A program made the translations under genes and the position numbers. This document shows positions 1-7,998 of a DNA stretch of 64,000 bases, piece by piece; positions within the stretch are counted from its first letter, which is position 1; the number at the start of each line of letters is the position of its first letter. The notes under the pieces were generated by a model, which saw only the letters and a program-made list of their open reading frames with translations, made no database searches and was not told the origin of the DNA. Source of the stretch: Actinomadura fibrosa (GTDB lineage: Bacteria; Actinomycetota; Actinomycetes; Streptosporangiales; Streptosporangiaceae); NCBI RefSeq assembly GCF_900659615.1, contig NZ_CAACUY010000014.1, forward strand, positions 1-64,000, read 5' to 3'.

Positions 1-1
1 G

Positions 2-259
2 GTCGCGCGCCGCCACGTCCGGCAGCCGCCCGCGCTGCGCAGCGGCACGGCGGCGCTCGTCGGGCGCGAGGCGCTCACCCTGACCGAGGTGAGCCGCGCG
101 GGCGGGCGGGCGCGGATCGGCGGCGAGGAGTGGACGGCGCGCCCCTACGATCCCGACCTGGTCATCCCCGCCGGACGGCCCGCGGACGTCCTCGCCATCG
201 AGGGGGCCACGGCCCTGCTGTATCCGCTCCCGGGCGCACCGGACGAGGAGTCGCCATGA
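2..259 (+). CDS. NfeD-like membrane protein, C-terminal part (partial)
   Basis: This is the last 85 codons of a gene that begins before the window. The visible part has the small beta-barrel (OB-fold) sequence typical of the NfeD C-terminal domain, with the segments ALVGREALTLTEV, RIGGEEWTARP and VLAIEGATALLYPL. NfeD proteins are membrane proteins encoded beside SPFH/stomatin genes and are thought to help organise membrane microdomains. The stop codon overlaps the start of the downstream SPFH gene by three bases (ATGA), which indicates translational coupling and supports the family call. Any membrane helices or protease domain lie outside the window, so long and short NfeD forms cannot be told apart. 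Confidence 0.75.
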   Translation, partial: VARRHVRQPPALRSGTAALVGREALTLTEVSRAGGRARIGGEEWTARPYDPDLVIPAGRPADVLAIEGATALLYPLPGAPDEESP

Positions 260-1386
260 CCGAGATCGCCATCGCCGTCCTCGCCGTCCTCGTGGCGGGG
301 GTGCTCGTCTCGGCGCTGACCGTGATGCGGGCGGTGTGGATCGTCCCGCAGGCGCGGGCGCGCAACGTCGAGCGCCTCGGCCGCTACCACCGGACGCTGG
401 AGCCGGGGATCAGCTACGTCGTGCCGTTCGTGGACCGGGTCAAGGCCCTGATCGACCTGCGCGAGCAGGTGGTCTCCTTCAAGAAGCAGCCGGTGATCAC
501 CGAGGACAACGTGGTCGTCCACATCGACACCGTGCTGTTCTTCCAGGTCACCGATCCGCGCGCCGCCGACTACGAGATCGTCGACTACATCAAGGCGATC
601 GAGCAGCTGACCGCGACGACGCTGCGCAACGTCATCGGCACGCTGGACCTGGAGGCCACGCTGACCTCTCGCGACCGGATCAACACGGCGCTGCGCGGCG
701 TCCTGGACGACGCGTCCGGCAAGTGGGGCATCCGGGTGACCCGCGTGGAGATCAAGGCGATCGAGCCGCCGCCGTCCATCAAGGACGCGATGGAGAAGCA
801 GATGCGCGCCGAGCGGGAGAAGCGCGCCGCGATCCTGACGGCGGAGGGGCAGCGGCAGTCGCGGATCCTCACCGCGGAGGGTGAGAAGCAGTCGACGATT
901 CTGCGCGCGGAGGGCGCCAAGCAGGCGGCGGTGCTGGAGGCGGAGGGACAGGCCAGGGCGATCGAGCAGGTCTTCGGGTCGATCCACGCCGCCGATCCCG
1001 ACCCGAAGCTGCTCGCGTACCAGTACCTCCAGACGCTGCCGAAGCTCGCCGAGGGGCAGGGCAGCACGTTCTGGGTCATCCCGAGCGAGGTGACGACGGC
1101 GCTCCAGGCCGTCTCGAAGGCGTTCGGCGGTTCGCTGGACGAGGCCACGTCCGCCCTCGGACGCGCAACGGCGCAAGCCCCGGAGAAGGAGACGTCCGGG
1201 GCGGAGGGTTCCGCGTCCGAGTCGCAGCCACGGCGGGCGTCCGCCGTGGAAGTGCCCGCACCGGCCGAGCAGCCGGAACTGTCCGCCGGGGAGCACCCCG
1301 TCATGGCGCCCTACGAGCTGCCGCCCGGCGAGGGGTACGCGTCGGCGCGCGGCACGAGCCGGTCCGAGGGCAAGGCGGCGGGCTGA
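256..1386 (+). CDS. SPFH/stomatin (band 7) family membrane protein
   Basis: This 376-residue protein starts with one hydrophobic helix (about residues 4-30), followed by a band-7/SPFH domain (RYHRTLEPG, VPFVDRV, DLREQVV, TEDNVVVHIDTVLFFQV). An alanine- and glutamate-rich coiled coil with repeated TAEGQRQSRILTAEGEKQS-like units spans about residues 185-235. The C-terminal tail of about 90 residues is acidic, low-complexity and probably disordered. The order matches QmcA/stomatin-like proteins that oligomerise at the membrane and often associate with NfeD, whose gene lies directly upstream with an ATGA overlap. The ATG at 256 was chosen over the upstream ATG at 130 because of that coupling and because the family starts with the helix. 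The exact cellular role is unknown. Confidence 0.9.
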   Translation: MTEIAIAVLAVLVAGVLVSALTVMRAVWIVPQARARNVERLGRYHRTLEPGISYVVPFVDRVKALIDLREQVVSFKKQPVITEDNVVVHIDTVLFFQVTDPRAADYEIVDYIKAIEQLTATTLRNVIGTLDLEATLTSRDRINTALRGVLDDASGKWGIRVTRVEIKAIEPPPSIKDAMEKQMRAEREKRAAILTAEGQRQSRILTAEGEKQSTILRAEGAKQAAVLEAEGQARAIEQVFGSIHAADPDPKLLAYQYLQTLPKLAEGQGSTFWVIPSEVTTALQAVSKAFGGSLDEATSALGRATAQAPEKETSGAEGSASESQPRRASAVEVPAPAEQPELSAGEHPVMAPYELPPGEGYASARGTSRSEGKAAG

Positions 1387-1532
1387 CGCTCACCCTCCGT
1401 ACCGGACACCCCGTGACAATGCGACCGCTACCGGCCAGGACCCGCTGACGCCCCGTCGCCTCGCGCGGCGCGAACTTCCGCATGATCACCCGAGTCGAAG
1501 GGGTGCTGACGGACGCGAGCGGGGAGGCCGCC

Positions 1533-2600
1533 ATGGGCACGGGACGCGGAACGGGACGGGCGCTCGTCCCGCTGGGAGGGGCCGTGCTCGCGGCGGTGCT
1601 GGCGGTGGGCGGATGCGGCGCGCTCGGCTCCGCCACGGGCGGCGAGAAGCCCGCGGCCCAGCCGTTCACCGTCGCGTTCGGCGGCGATGTGCACTTCGAG
1701 GGCGTGCTGCGGACGCGCCTCGACACGTCCCCCGACACCGCGCTGGGGCCGGTGGCCGCCCAGCTGAAGCGGGCCGACCTCGCGATGGTGAACCTGGAGA
1801 CCGCGGTCACCGCGGGCGGCACCCCGGCGCCGAAGCAGTTCACGTTCCGCGCGCCGCCGGCGGCGTTCCGGGCCCTGCGGTCCGCCGGCGTGGACGTCGC
1901 GACCATGGCGAACAACCACGGGATGGACTACGGCGAGGCCGGGCTCCAGGACTCCCTGGCGGCGAGCGGGCAGGCCGGGTTCCCCGTCGTCGGCATCGGC
2001 CGGAACGCCGGCGAGGCGTTCCGCCCGCACCGCTTCACCGTCAAGGGCGCCAAGGTCGCCGTCATCGGGGCCACCCAGGTCCTGGACGACAACCTGGTCC
2101 TGGCGTGGACGGCGACGCCCTCCAAGGCCGGGCTAGCCTCCGCGAAGGACGCGCCGCGCCTCGTCCAGGCCGTGAAGGACGCCCGCAAGGACGCGGACGT
2201 CGTCATCGTGGACCTGCACTGGGGGCAGGAGCTCAACCAGTGCGCCACCCCCGTCCAGCGGCAGCTTGCCGCGCAGCTCGCCGACGCTGGCGCGGACGCG
2301 ATCGTCGGCAGCCACGCGCACGTCCTCCTCGCGGGCGGCTACCTGAAGGGCAAGTACGTCCACTACGGCCTCGGCAACTTCGTGTTCTACAACTCCTCCG
2401 GGCGGACGGCGCAGAGCGGCGTCCTCACGCTGACCTTCGACCCGCGGGCGAAGGGCAGCCGCGTGACCCGCGCCGACTGGGCCCCGGCCGAGATCGCGGA
2501 CGGGATCCCGCAGCCGCTCACGGGCGCGGCGGCCCAGCAGGCCCGCACCGGGTGGGAGGCCCTGCGCCGCTGCGCCGACGTGAAGCCGTCCGCCGCCTGA
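1533..2600 (+). CDS. CapA/PgsA-type lipoprotein, copy 1
   Basis: This 355-residue exported protein has a lipoprotein signal ending in the lipobox VGGC near residue 27. The mature part is a CapA-type metallophosphatase-like domain, as in poly-gamma-glutamate capsule proteins PgsA/CapA. Its blocks are in the usual order: AFGGDVHFEG, NLETAV, NNHGMDYGEAG, GATQVLDDN, DLHWGQEL, GSHAHVLL and HYGLGNFVFYN. The ATG at 1533 has GGGGAGG six bases upstream and begins the signal peptide; the in-frame ATG at 1482 lacks these. The next gene is a close paralogue, so this is a tandem duplication. No PgsB or PgsC homologue lies nearby, so a capsule role is not shown. Anchoring on the outer face of the membrane is likely. 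Confidence 0.85.
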   Translation: MGTGRGTGRALVPLGGAVLAAVLAVGGCGALGSATGGEKPAAQPFTVAFGGDVHFEGVLRTRLDTSPDTALGPVAAQLKRADLAMVNLETAVTAGGTPAPKQFTFRAPPAAFRALRSAGVDVATMANNHGMDYGEAGLQDSLAASGQAGFPVVGIGRNAGEAFRPHRFTVKGAKVAVIGATQVLDDNLVLAWTATPSKAGLASAKDAPRLVQAVKDARKDADVVIVDLHWGQELNQCATPVQRQLAAQLADAGADAIVGSHAHVLLAGGYLKGKYVHYGLGNFVFYNSSGRTAQSGVLTLTFDPRAKGSRVTRADWAPAEIADGIPQPLTGAAAQQARTGWEALRRCADVKPSAA

Positions 2601-2680
2601 CCGTGGTTTCACGTGAATCCTTCGACGGCCCCACGGCCCGCCCTGCGGATCGTCTCGCGGGGTGCAGGTCGCGGCCGCGC

Positions 2681-2716
2681 AAGCCATGGCGAGGCATGGC
2701 TTCGGCCATGGCATGC
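2681..2716 (+). promoter_or_regulatory. Overlapping hairpins in the leader of the second capA-type gene
   Basis: AAGCCATG (2681-2688) and CATGGCTT (2695-2702) form a perfect 8-bp inverted repeat. The right arm also lies in a second stem, CATGGC-TTCG-GCCATG (2695-2710), which has a stable C(UUCG)G tetraloop. The two stems share bases and cannot form together. They lie 27 to 62 bases before the start codon at 2743, so they may be alternative leader structures or an operator. Confidence 0.4.
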
Positions 2717-2742
2717 TTGGCCGAGCCGAAAAGGGAGGTCGG

Positions 2743-3837
2743 ATGCGCGGTAACACGGTCGCGATGGCCGCGGTCGCCGGGGTGGCGGCGCTGGTCGCGG
2801 CGGCGTGCGGCGGTTCGGGCGACCCCGAGGCGAAGGGCGCGACCTCGCCGGCCGCGACGTCCGCCCCCGCCCGGGGCGGAGGCGGGACGGAGCCGTCCAC
2901 CGCCGCGAAGCAGCCGATCATCATCGCCTTCGGCGGCGACACCCACTTCGAGGGCTCGCTGCGGTCGCGGCTCGCCAACCCGAGGACCGCGCTCGGCCCG
3001 GTCGCGAAGACGCTGCGCGGCGCCGACCTCGCCATGGTCAACCTGGAGACGGCGATCACCACGGGCGGGACGCCCGCGCCCGGCAAGGAGTTCACCTTCC
3101 GCGCCCCGCCGTCCGCGCTGACGGCGCTGAAGGGCGCGGGCGTGGACGTGGCGTCCATGGCGAACAACCACGGCATGGACTACATGGAGGGCGGGCTCCG
3201 CGACTCCCTCGCGGCGATCAGGAAGAGCGGCTTCCCCATCGTCGGCATCGGCAAGAACGCCGACGCCGCGTACCGCCCGTACCGCACCACGGTGAAGGGC
3301 AACCGCATCGCGATCGTCGGCGCCACCCAGGTCCTGGACGACAACCTGATCGAGGCGTGGACGGCGACCGGCTCCAAGGGCGGCCTCGCGTCCGCGAAGG
3401 ACGTGCCCCGGATGGTGCAGGCGGTGAAGGAGGCCCGGCAGGGCTCGGACATCGTCATCGTGCACCTGCACTGGGGGCAGGAGCTGAAGGCGTGTCCGCT
3501 GCCGCGGCAGCAGGAGCTCGCCAGGCAGCTCGTCGCGGCGGGCGCGGACATCGTCGTCGGCGGGCACGCGCACGTCCCGCTGGGCGGCGGCTACATGAAC
3601 GGCAAGTACGTCCACTACGGCATGGGCAACTTCGTGTTCTCGTCCGCCAACGGGCAGACGGCGAACTCGGGCGTGCTGCTGCTGCGCGTCCAGAACGGCA
3701 AGGTCACCGCGGACAAGTGGAAGCCCGCCCGCATCTCCGGCGGCCTCCCGATCCCGCTGACCGGCGCGGCCGCGGCGTCCGAGGCGAAGCGCTGGAACGG
3801 CCTCCGCGCCTGCACCGGCCTCAAGGCCCGCCCCTAG
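2743..3837 (+). CDS. CapA/PgsA-type lipoprotein, copy 2
   Basis: This 364-residue paralogue of the preceding gene has a lipoprotein signal with lipobox VAAAC near residue 21 and a short linker rich in Ala, Pro and Gly. The same CapA-type blocks follow: AFGGDTHFEG, NLETAITTGG, NNHGMDYMEG, HLHWGQEL, GGHAHVPLGGG and HYGMGNFVFSS. The start is the ATG at 2743, which has AAGGGAGG eight bases upstream. The two proteins are colinear along the whole mature domain and differ mainly in signal peptide and linker. The 142-base gap holds a hairpin-prone leader, so this copy may be expressed separately. Substrate and role are not known. Confidence 0.85.
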   Translation: MRGNTVAMAAVAGVAALVAAACGGSGDPEAKGATSPAATSAPARGGGGTEPSTAAKQPIIIAFGGDTHFEGSLRSRLANPRTALGPVAKTLRGADLAMVNLETAITTGGTPAPGKEFTFRAPPSALTALKGAGVDVASMANNHGMDYMEGGLRDSLAAIRKSGFPIVGIGKNADAAYRPYRTTVKGNRIAIVGATQVLDDNLIEAWTATGSKGGLASAKDVPRMVQAVKEARQGSDIVIVHLHWGQELKACPLPRQQELARQLVAAGADIVVGGHAHVPLGGGYMNGKYVHYGMGNFVFSSANGQTANSGVLLLRVQNGKVTADKWKPARISGGLPIPLTGAAAASEAKRWNGLRACTGLKARP

Positions 3838-3858
3838 GCCGGGCCACCCCGCGCTGGA

Positions 3859-3877
3859 CTCTCCCATAAGGGGAGAG
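3859..3877 (+). promoter_or_regulatory. MerR-type dyad in the promoter of the MerR gene
   Basis: CTCTCCC and GGGAGAG (3859-3865 and 3871-3877) form a perfect 7-bp dyad with a 5-base centre. It lies directly before the GTG start of the MerR-type gene, with CTGGAC (3854-3859) and CAGGCT (3880-3885) as possible -35 and -10 elements about 20 bp apart. MerR regulators typically bind a dyad in such a long spacer. Autoregulation is inferred. Confidence 0.45.
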
Positions 3878-3891
3878 GGCAGGCTGGGCCC

Positions 3892-4113
3892 GTGAGCGAC
3901 GATCTCCTGCCCATCGGGCGCTTCGCCCGGCTGTGCCGCCTGAGCGTGAAGCAGCTGCGGCACTACGACGACCTGGGCCTGCTGGTCCCCGCCCGGGTCG
4001 ATCCGGCGTCCGGCTACCGGTACTACCGGCCCGCGCAGGCGCGGGACGCCCTGTCGATCGGGCTGCTCCGGTCGCTGGACGTGCCGCTGCCGATGGTGGG
4101 GCCTACAGCGTGA
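3892..4113 (+). CDS. MerR-type DNA-binding domain, truncated regulator
   Basis: This 73-residue frame starts at GTG 3892 and encodes a clear MerR winged helix: [21 protein letters not shown] (about residues 5-25), then [20 protein letters not shown], a family signature. It stops after SLDVPLP, where full-length BltR/TipAL-type regulators continue into a long linker helix and a GyrI-like sensor domain. The stop overlaps a GTG (GTGA) that opens the next frame, which encodes just such a sensor domain. This is probably one regulator split by loss of its linker plus a frame change; two coupled genes cannot be excluded. Without its linker helix it may not dimerise normally. Confidence 0.7.
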   Translation: MSDDLLPIGRFARLCRLSVKQLRHYDDLGLLVPARVDPASGYRYYRPAQARDALSIGLLRSLDVPLPMVGPTA

Positions 4114-4577
4114 GCGTGGGCGCGCTCTTCGCGGTGCTGGGCGCGCTCGGCGCGCCGATGGTCCCGCTGGAGGGGCGCTGGTGGATCGAGGACGAGCGGT
4201 CGCCGTTCGAGGTCCCGCGCGAGGAGTGGTGGTGGCACCTCTTCGTCCGCCTCCCCGACGAGACGGAGCCGGGCGCGGTCGACCGTGCCCGGGAGGAGGT
4301 GCGGCCGGGGGTGCCCGCCGCCGCGCGCGTGCAGGAGGTGATGTTCACGGAAGGGCGCTGCGTGCAGGTGATGCACCACGGCGCCTTCGCGGACGAACCG
4401 GCCACCCTCGCCCGCATGGACGCGCTGATGCGCGCCGAAGGCCTGACCGTGAACGGCCTCCACCACGAGATCTACCTGACGTCCCCGGACGAGACGGACC
4501 CGGCGAAGATCCGCGCGATCCTCCGCCAGCCCGTCCGCCCGGGGCGACCGGTCAGTGGGGGATCCCCGTTCAGCTGA
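4110..4577 (+). CDS. GyrI-like small-molecule-binding domain protein
   Basis: Read from the GTG at 4110, this frame encodes 155 residues resembling the GyrI-like/AraC effector-binding superfamily. Supporting segments are [38 protein letters not shown] and [15 protein letters not shown]. Such domains bind drugs or other small molecules, either alone or as the sensor half of MerR or AraC regulators. The sequence lies directly after a MerR-type DNA-binding frame and overlaps its stop codon, so this is probably the sensor half of a broken regulator. Its tail overlaps the end of the convergent membrane-protein gene by 8 bases. Confidence 0.65.
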   Translation: MSVGALFAVLGALGAPMVPLEGRWWIEDERSPFEVPREEWWWHLFVRLPDETEPGAVDRAREEVRPGVPAAARVQEVMFTEGRCVQVMHHGAFADEPATLARMDALMRAEGLTVNGLHHEIYLTSPDETDPAKIRAILRQPVRPGRPVSGGSPFS

Positions 4578-5658
4578 GGGTCTGCTCGCTGTGCGTCCGG
4601 CTCCGGGAAGGCATCTCGACAAGACGGACGCACAGCATGGCCAGGGCGAATCCGACCAGGCCGTAGGTGATCGAGTAGGACGGGACGACACCGCCGTCGT
4701 CATTGACCAGGCCGTTCAGTTCCATGGGCAACGTCTCGCCCGGTGAGCCCGCCGCCTGGACGGCGAGCAGGCCGATCGCCGGGACGGCGGCGATCGCCAG
4801 CAGGGCGCAGGCGCGGCGGGTCTCGCGGGTCCGCGCCAGAACCGCGACGGCGAGGACGGCGGCCACCAGCACTCCGGCCAGTTGCAGCCGGCCCCAGCCG
4901 GCGACGTCGTGCAGGAAGCGATCCGCGGGCACGTCCGTGGAAGTGAGCGGGTACCTGAAGAGCAGGGTGAAGGCCTGGCGGCAGGAGATCGCGGCGAGGA
5001 CGGCCGCCGTCGCCGCAGCGCAGGCGACGGGGGCCCGACCCAGGACGCGGGCGCCGTGGCGCGGCCCGGGGGAGGCGACGAGGGACGCGGTGGCCAGGAG
5101 CGCGAGCGGAAGCGCCGTGCCCGCCGTGGAGGCCGCCAGCGAGCCGAACACGCGGTCGTCGAAGACCTCGCCGTAGCCGGCGAGGACGATCTGGGCGCCG
5201 GTGACCGCGCAGGCGGCGCGGGCGGCGGCGCGCCGCCTGCCGCGCCAGGCCAGGACGGCGATGGCGGCCCAGGCCAGCCAGTACGGTCCGCTGCCGAAGT
5301 GGGCGGCCAGCACGTGCGGCGTCGACCAGGCGCGGGGCGCGTGCGCGGCGAGCGATGCCATGGCCGGGATGTCGGCGGCGAACCGGACGCCGTCGGCCAG
5401 CAGCTGGAGCATCGCCAGGAACCCGGCGACGGCGAGGCCCGCGGGCCAGGCGGACGGGCCGTCGCCGCTGGCGGCGTTCCGCAGCCGGATCCGGATCGCG
5501 CCGGTCAGCAGGTCGGCGGTGTCGGCCGGGGACGGGCGCGTCTGCCCGGGCCGTGCGGCCGACAGCAGGACGTCCAGCATCTCGCGCTCGTGGACGGCGC
5601 GGTGGGCGGCCGGGTACCAGGCCAGCAACCGGCGGTAGCGGTCTTCGAGCGTGCTCAC
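4570..5658 (-). CDS. Multi-pass membrane protein coupled to PadR
   Basis: This 362-residue protein starts with a basic and acidic cytoplasmic segment (about 70 residues, RYRRLLAWYPAAHRAVHE), followed by roughly seven hydrophobic helices. It resembles the uncharacterised actinobacterial membrane proteins encoded after PadR regulators; no enzymatic motif is visible. The start is a GTG at 5658 that overlaps the stop codon of the upstream padR gene (GTGA), so the two are translated together and regulated as a unit. Such pairs often respond to membrane stress or toxic compounds, but nothing here shows the signal. Confidence 0.7.
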   Translation of the reverse strand: MSTLEDRYRRLLAWYPAAHRAVHEREMLDVLLSAARPGQTRPSPADTADLLTGAIRIRLRNAASGDGPSAWPAGLAVAGFLAMLQLLADGVRFAADIPAMASLAAHAPRAWSTPHVLAAHFGSGPYWLAWAAIAVLAWRGRRRAAARAACAVTGAQIVLAGYGEVFDDRVFGSLAASTAGTALPLALLATASLVASPGPRHGARVLGRAPVACAAATAAVLAAISCRQAFTLLFRYPLTSTDVPADRFLHDVAGWGRLQLAGVLVAAVLAVAVLARTRETRRACALLAIAAVPAIGLLAVQAAGSPGETLPMELNGLVNDDGGVVPSYSITYGLVGFALAMLCVRLVEMPSRSRTHSEQTLS

Positions 5659-6047
5659 AAAAGTCCCCCTGGGAAGTGAGGCCCGGTGAAGGCCGGGGCG
5701 AAGAGGGCGGAGGCGGCGCCGCCCAGGCGCGGGCGGGCGGCCAGCCGGCGGGCCGCGGTCTCGGTGCGGCGGCGCAGCGCGTCCACCTCGGCGGCGAGCG
5801 CGGCGGCGCCGTCGTCGGTGAGGCGGTAGTAGCGGCGCAGCCGGCCGTCGACGACCTCCTCGCGGTCGGCGGCGATCAGCCCCTCGGCCCGCAGCCGGTC
5901 GAGCGCCGCGTACAGGGTGCCGGCGCGCATGCGGATCCGCCCGGCCGAGATGCCCTCGATGTCGGTGATGATCCCGTAGCCGTGCTGGGCGCCGTCGGCC
6001 AGCGCGGTCAGGATCAGGAACGTCGGTTCCTGCATCGCCCTACTCAT
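5655..6047 (-). CDS. PadR family transcriptional regulator
   Basis: This 130-residue protein has a PadR-type winged helix in its first 80 residues: FLILTALADGAQHGYGI, then RAGTLYAALDRLRAEGLI and YYRLTDDGAAAL. A short C-terminal helical segment follows, as in PadR subfamily 2. PadR proteins are usually repressors of their own operon. It is the first gene of a two-gene operon with the membrane protein at 4570-5658 (GTGA overlap). The ATG at 6047 lies about eight bases downstream of a TATATA-like element, so the transcript may be leaderless. Confidence 0.9.
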   Translation of the reverse strand: MSRAMQEPTFLILTALADGAQHGYGIITDIEGISAGRIRMRAGTLYAALDRLRAEGLIAADREEVVDGRLRRYYRLTDDGAAALAAEVDALRRRTETAARRLAARPRLGGAASALFAPAFTGPHFPGGLL

Positions 6048-6049
6048 GC

Positions 6050-6067
6050 GATCTTTATATATCGATC
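6050..6067 (-). promoter_or_regulatory. AT-rich promoter/operator of padR
   Basis: An AT island unusual for this genome precedes padR. On the minus strand it reads GATCGATATATAAAGATC, flanked by GATC at both ends. TATATA or TATAAA could be the -10 element with transcription starting at or next to the ATG. PadR autorepression here is inference. Confidence 0.45.
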
Positions 6068-6210
6068 ATCTGACCATGGCAAGCGCGGCACTCGATCCCG
6101 GACCGAACGGGACCGGACCCCGCTGAGCCGTTCTGCGGGCGGCTGGACAGCGGGTCTCAGCGGCGTAGGTTCTCGTTCAAGGAGCACCTACGAACGGCGG
6201 GGTGAGCGCG

Positions 6211-7998
6211 ATGCGGGACTTCCGTGTGACGTCGGGTGAGATCGAGCTGGCCGTCCGGGAGCGCGGCGAGGGGAACCGGCCCACGGTGGTCCTGATCCAC
6301 GGCTATCCCGACACGGGCGCCGTGTGGGACGAGGTGGCCGAGCTCCTCGCCGCCCGGTTCCACGTCGTCGCCTACGACGTCCGCGGCGCGGGCGCGTCCA
6401 CGAGCCCGGACGACCCGCTCGACTACCGGCTGGAGGCGCTCGTCGACGACCTCGAAGCCGTCCTGGACGAGGCCGCCGGCGGCGAGCCCGTGCACCTGGT
6501 CGGGCACGACTGGGGGTCGCTCCAGGGCTGGGAGGCCGTGATCGGCGACCGGCTGCGCGGCCGGATCGCGTCGTTCACCTCGATCTCGGGGCCCGACCGG
6601 CGGCACATGGCCCGCTGGGTCCGCGAGTCGCTCCGGTCCGGGCCGCGCGGCGTCGCGGAGGTCCTCGGCCAGGCACGCCGCAGCGTCTACATGCCGGTGT
6701 TCATGGCGCCGCGCGCGGGCGAGCTCGCGGCCCTGCTGCTGCCCGCCGGGTTCGCGCGCGGGATGCGGTGGCGGGAGGGCGCCGAGCCGCGCCCCGGCCA
6801 CCCGGCGGGGACGCTCGCCCGCGACGCCCGCAACGGGCTCGGCCTGTACCGGGCCAACATGCGGCGCGCCGGGCTCCCGTCCGGCGAAGGGCGAACGGAC
6901 GTGCCCGTCCAGCTCATCGTCCCGACCAGGGACCGGTACGGCTCGCAGCCGCTGCTGCTGTCCGCGCGGGGCCCGGTGTCCCGGCTGTACGTGCGGCGCG
7001 TCCCCGCCGGGCACTGGGTGGCGCGCAGCCACCCGGACCTCGTCGCCCGCTGGATCGCCGAGTTCGTCGAGCACATCGACGGCGGGCCGGAGACGGCCGG
7101 GCTCGCGCGCGCCCGCGCCGCCGGGCAGCCGGGCAAGGAGTTCGGCGGCGACCTCGTCGTCGTGACCGGCGGGGGCAGCGGCATCGGCCGCGCCACCGCC
7201 GCCGCGTTCGCCGCGGCCGGTGCCCGCGTCGTCGTCGCGGACGTCGACGAGGGCGCCGCCAAGCGCACCGTGGACGAGATCGGCGTGGCCGGCGGCGAGG
7301 CCCACCTCTACCGGGTGGACGTGTCCGACGCGGAGGGGATGGAGCGGTTCGCGCACTACGTCCGCGACACGTTCGGCATCCCCGACATCGTGGTGAACAA
7401 CGCGGGCATCGCCATGGCGGGCTCCCTGCTGGAGACCGGCGAGGAGGACTGGGCGCGCATCCGCTCGGTCAACCTGGACGGCGTCTACCGCGGCTGCCGC
7501 CTGTTCGGCCGGCAGATGGCGGAGCGCGGCGAGGGCGGCCACCTGGTCAACGTGGCGTCGATGGCCGCGTTCGCCCCGACCGCCGACATGGCCGCCTACA
7601 CCGCCACCAAGGCCGCCGTGCTGAGCCTGAGCGAGTGCCTGCGGCTCGACATGGACCGCCACGGCGTCGGCGTGACCGCGGTCTGCCCCGGCATCATCAA
7701 CACCCCGATCGCCGGGAACACCCGCTTCGTCGGCATGGACGCCGGGACGGGCGAGGAGTTGCAGGCCCGGTCCGCCCGGCTGGTCGAGCGGCGGAACTAC
7801 CCGCCGGAACGGGTCGCGCGGGCGATCCTGCGGGCCGTCCGGCGGGACGCGGCGGTCGTGCCCGTCGCCCCGGAGGCCCGTGCCGCCCGCGCCCTCGCCC
7901 GCGTCTCCCCGTCCGCGAACCGGGCCCTGGCCCGCCTCGGCCGCCGCGCCGGCGACCGCGTGCGCGACCGGATGGCGGAGCAGCGCGGTCAGCGGTAG
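6211..7998 (+). CDS. Alpha/beta hydrolase fused to short-chain dehydrogenase (EphD-like)
   Basis: This 595-residue two-domain protein has an epoxide-hydrolase-like alpha/beta hydrolase at residues 1-290: oxyanion motif HGYPD at 30-34, nucleophile elbow GHDWGS with Asp100, and a late AGHWVARSHP supplying the His. An NAD(P)-dependent short-chain dehydrogenase covers about 310-530, with TGGGSGIGRA, NNAGIAMAG, a Ser in the NVASM segment and YTATK. A basic C-terminal tail follows. The same fusion is known from mycobacterial EphD, linked to lipid and mycolate metabolism; the substrate here is unknown. The ATG at 6211 was preferred over GTG 6202 because GGCGGGGTGA is well spaced before it. The gene ends overlapping the convergent MFS gene by 10 bases. 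Confidence 0.88.
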   Translation: MRDFRVTSGEIELAVRERGEGNRPTVVLIHGYPDTGAVWDEVAELLAARFHVVAYDVRGAGASTSPDDPLDYRLEALVDDLEAVLDEAAGGEPVHLVGHDWGSLQGWEAVIGDRLRGRIASFTSISGPDRRHMARWVRESLRSGPRGVAEVLGQARRSVYMPVFMAPRAGELAALLLPAGFARGMRWREGAEPRPGHPAGTLARDARNGLGLYRANMRRAGLPSGEGRTDVPVQLIVPTRDRYGSQPLLLSARGPVSRLYVRRVPAGHWVARSHPDLVARWIAEFVEHIDGGPETAGLARARAAGQPGKEFGGDLVVVTGGGSGIGRATAAAFAAAGARVVVADVDEGAAKRTVDEIGVAGGEAHLYRVDVSDAEGMERFAHYVRDTFGIPDIVVNNAGIAMAGSLLETGEEDWARIRSVNLDGVYRGCRLFGRQMAERGEGGHLVNVASMAAFAPTADMAAYTATKAAVLSLSECLRLDMDRHGVGVTAVCPGIINTPIAGNTRFVGMDAGTGEELQARSARLVERRNYPPERVARAILRAVRRDAAVVPVAPEARAARALARVSPSANRALARLGRRAGDRVRDRMAEQRGQR

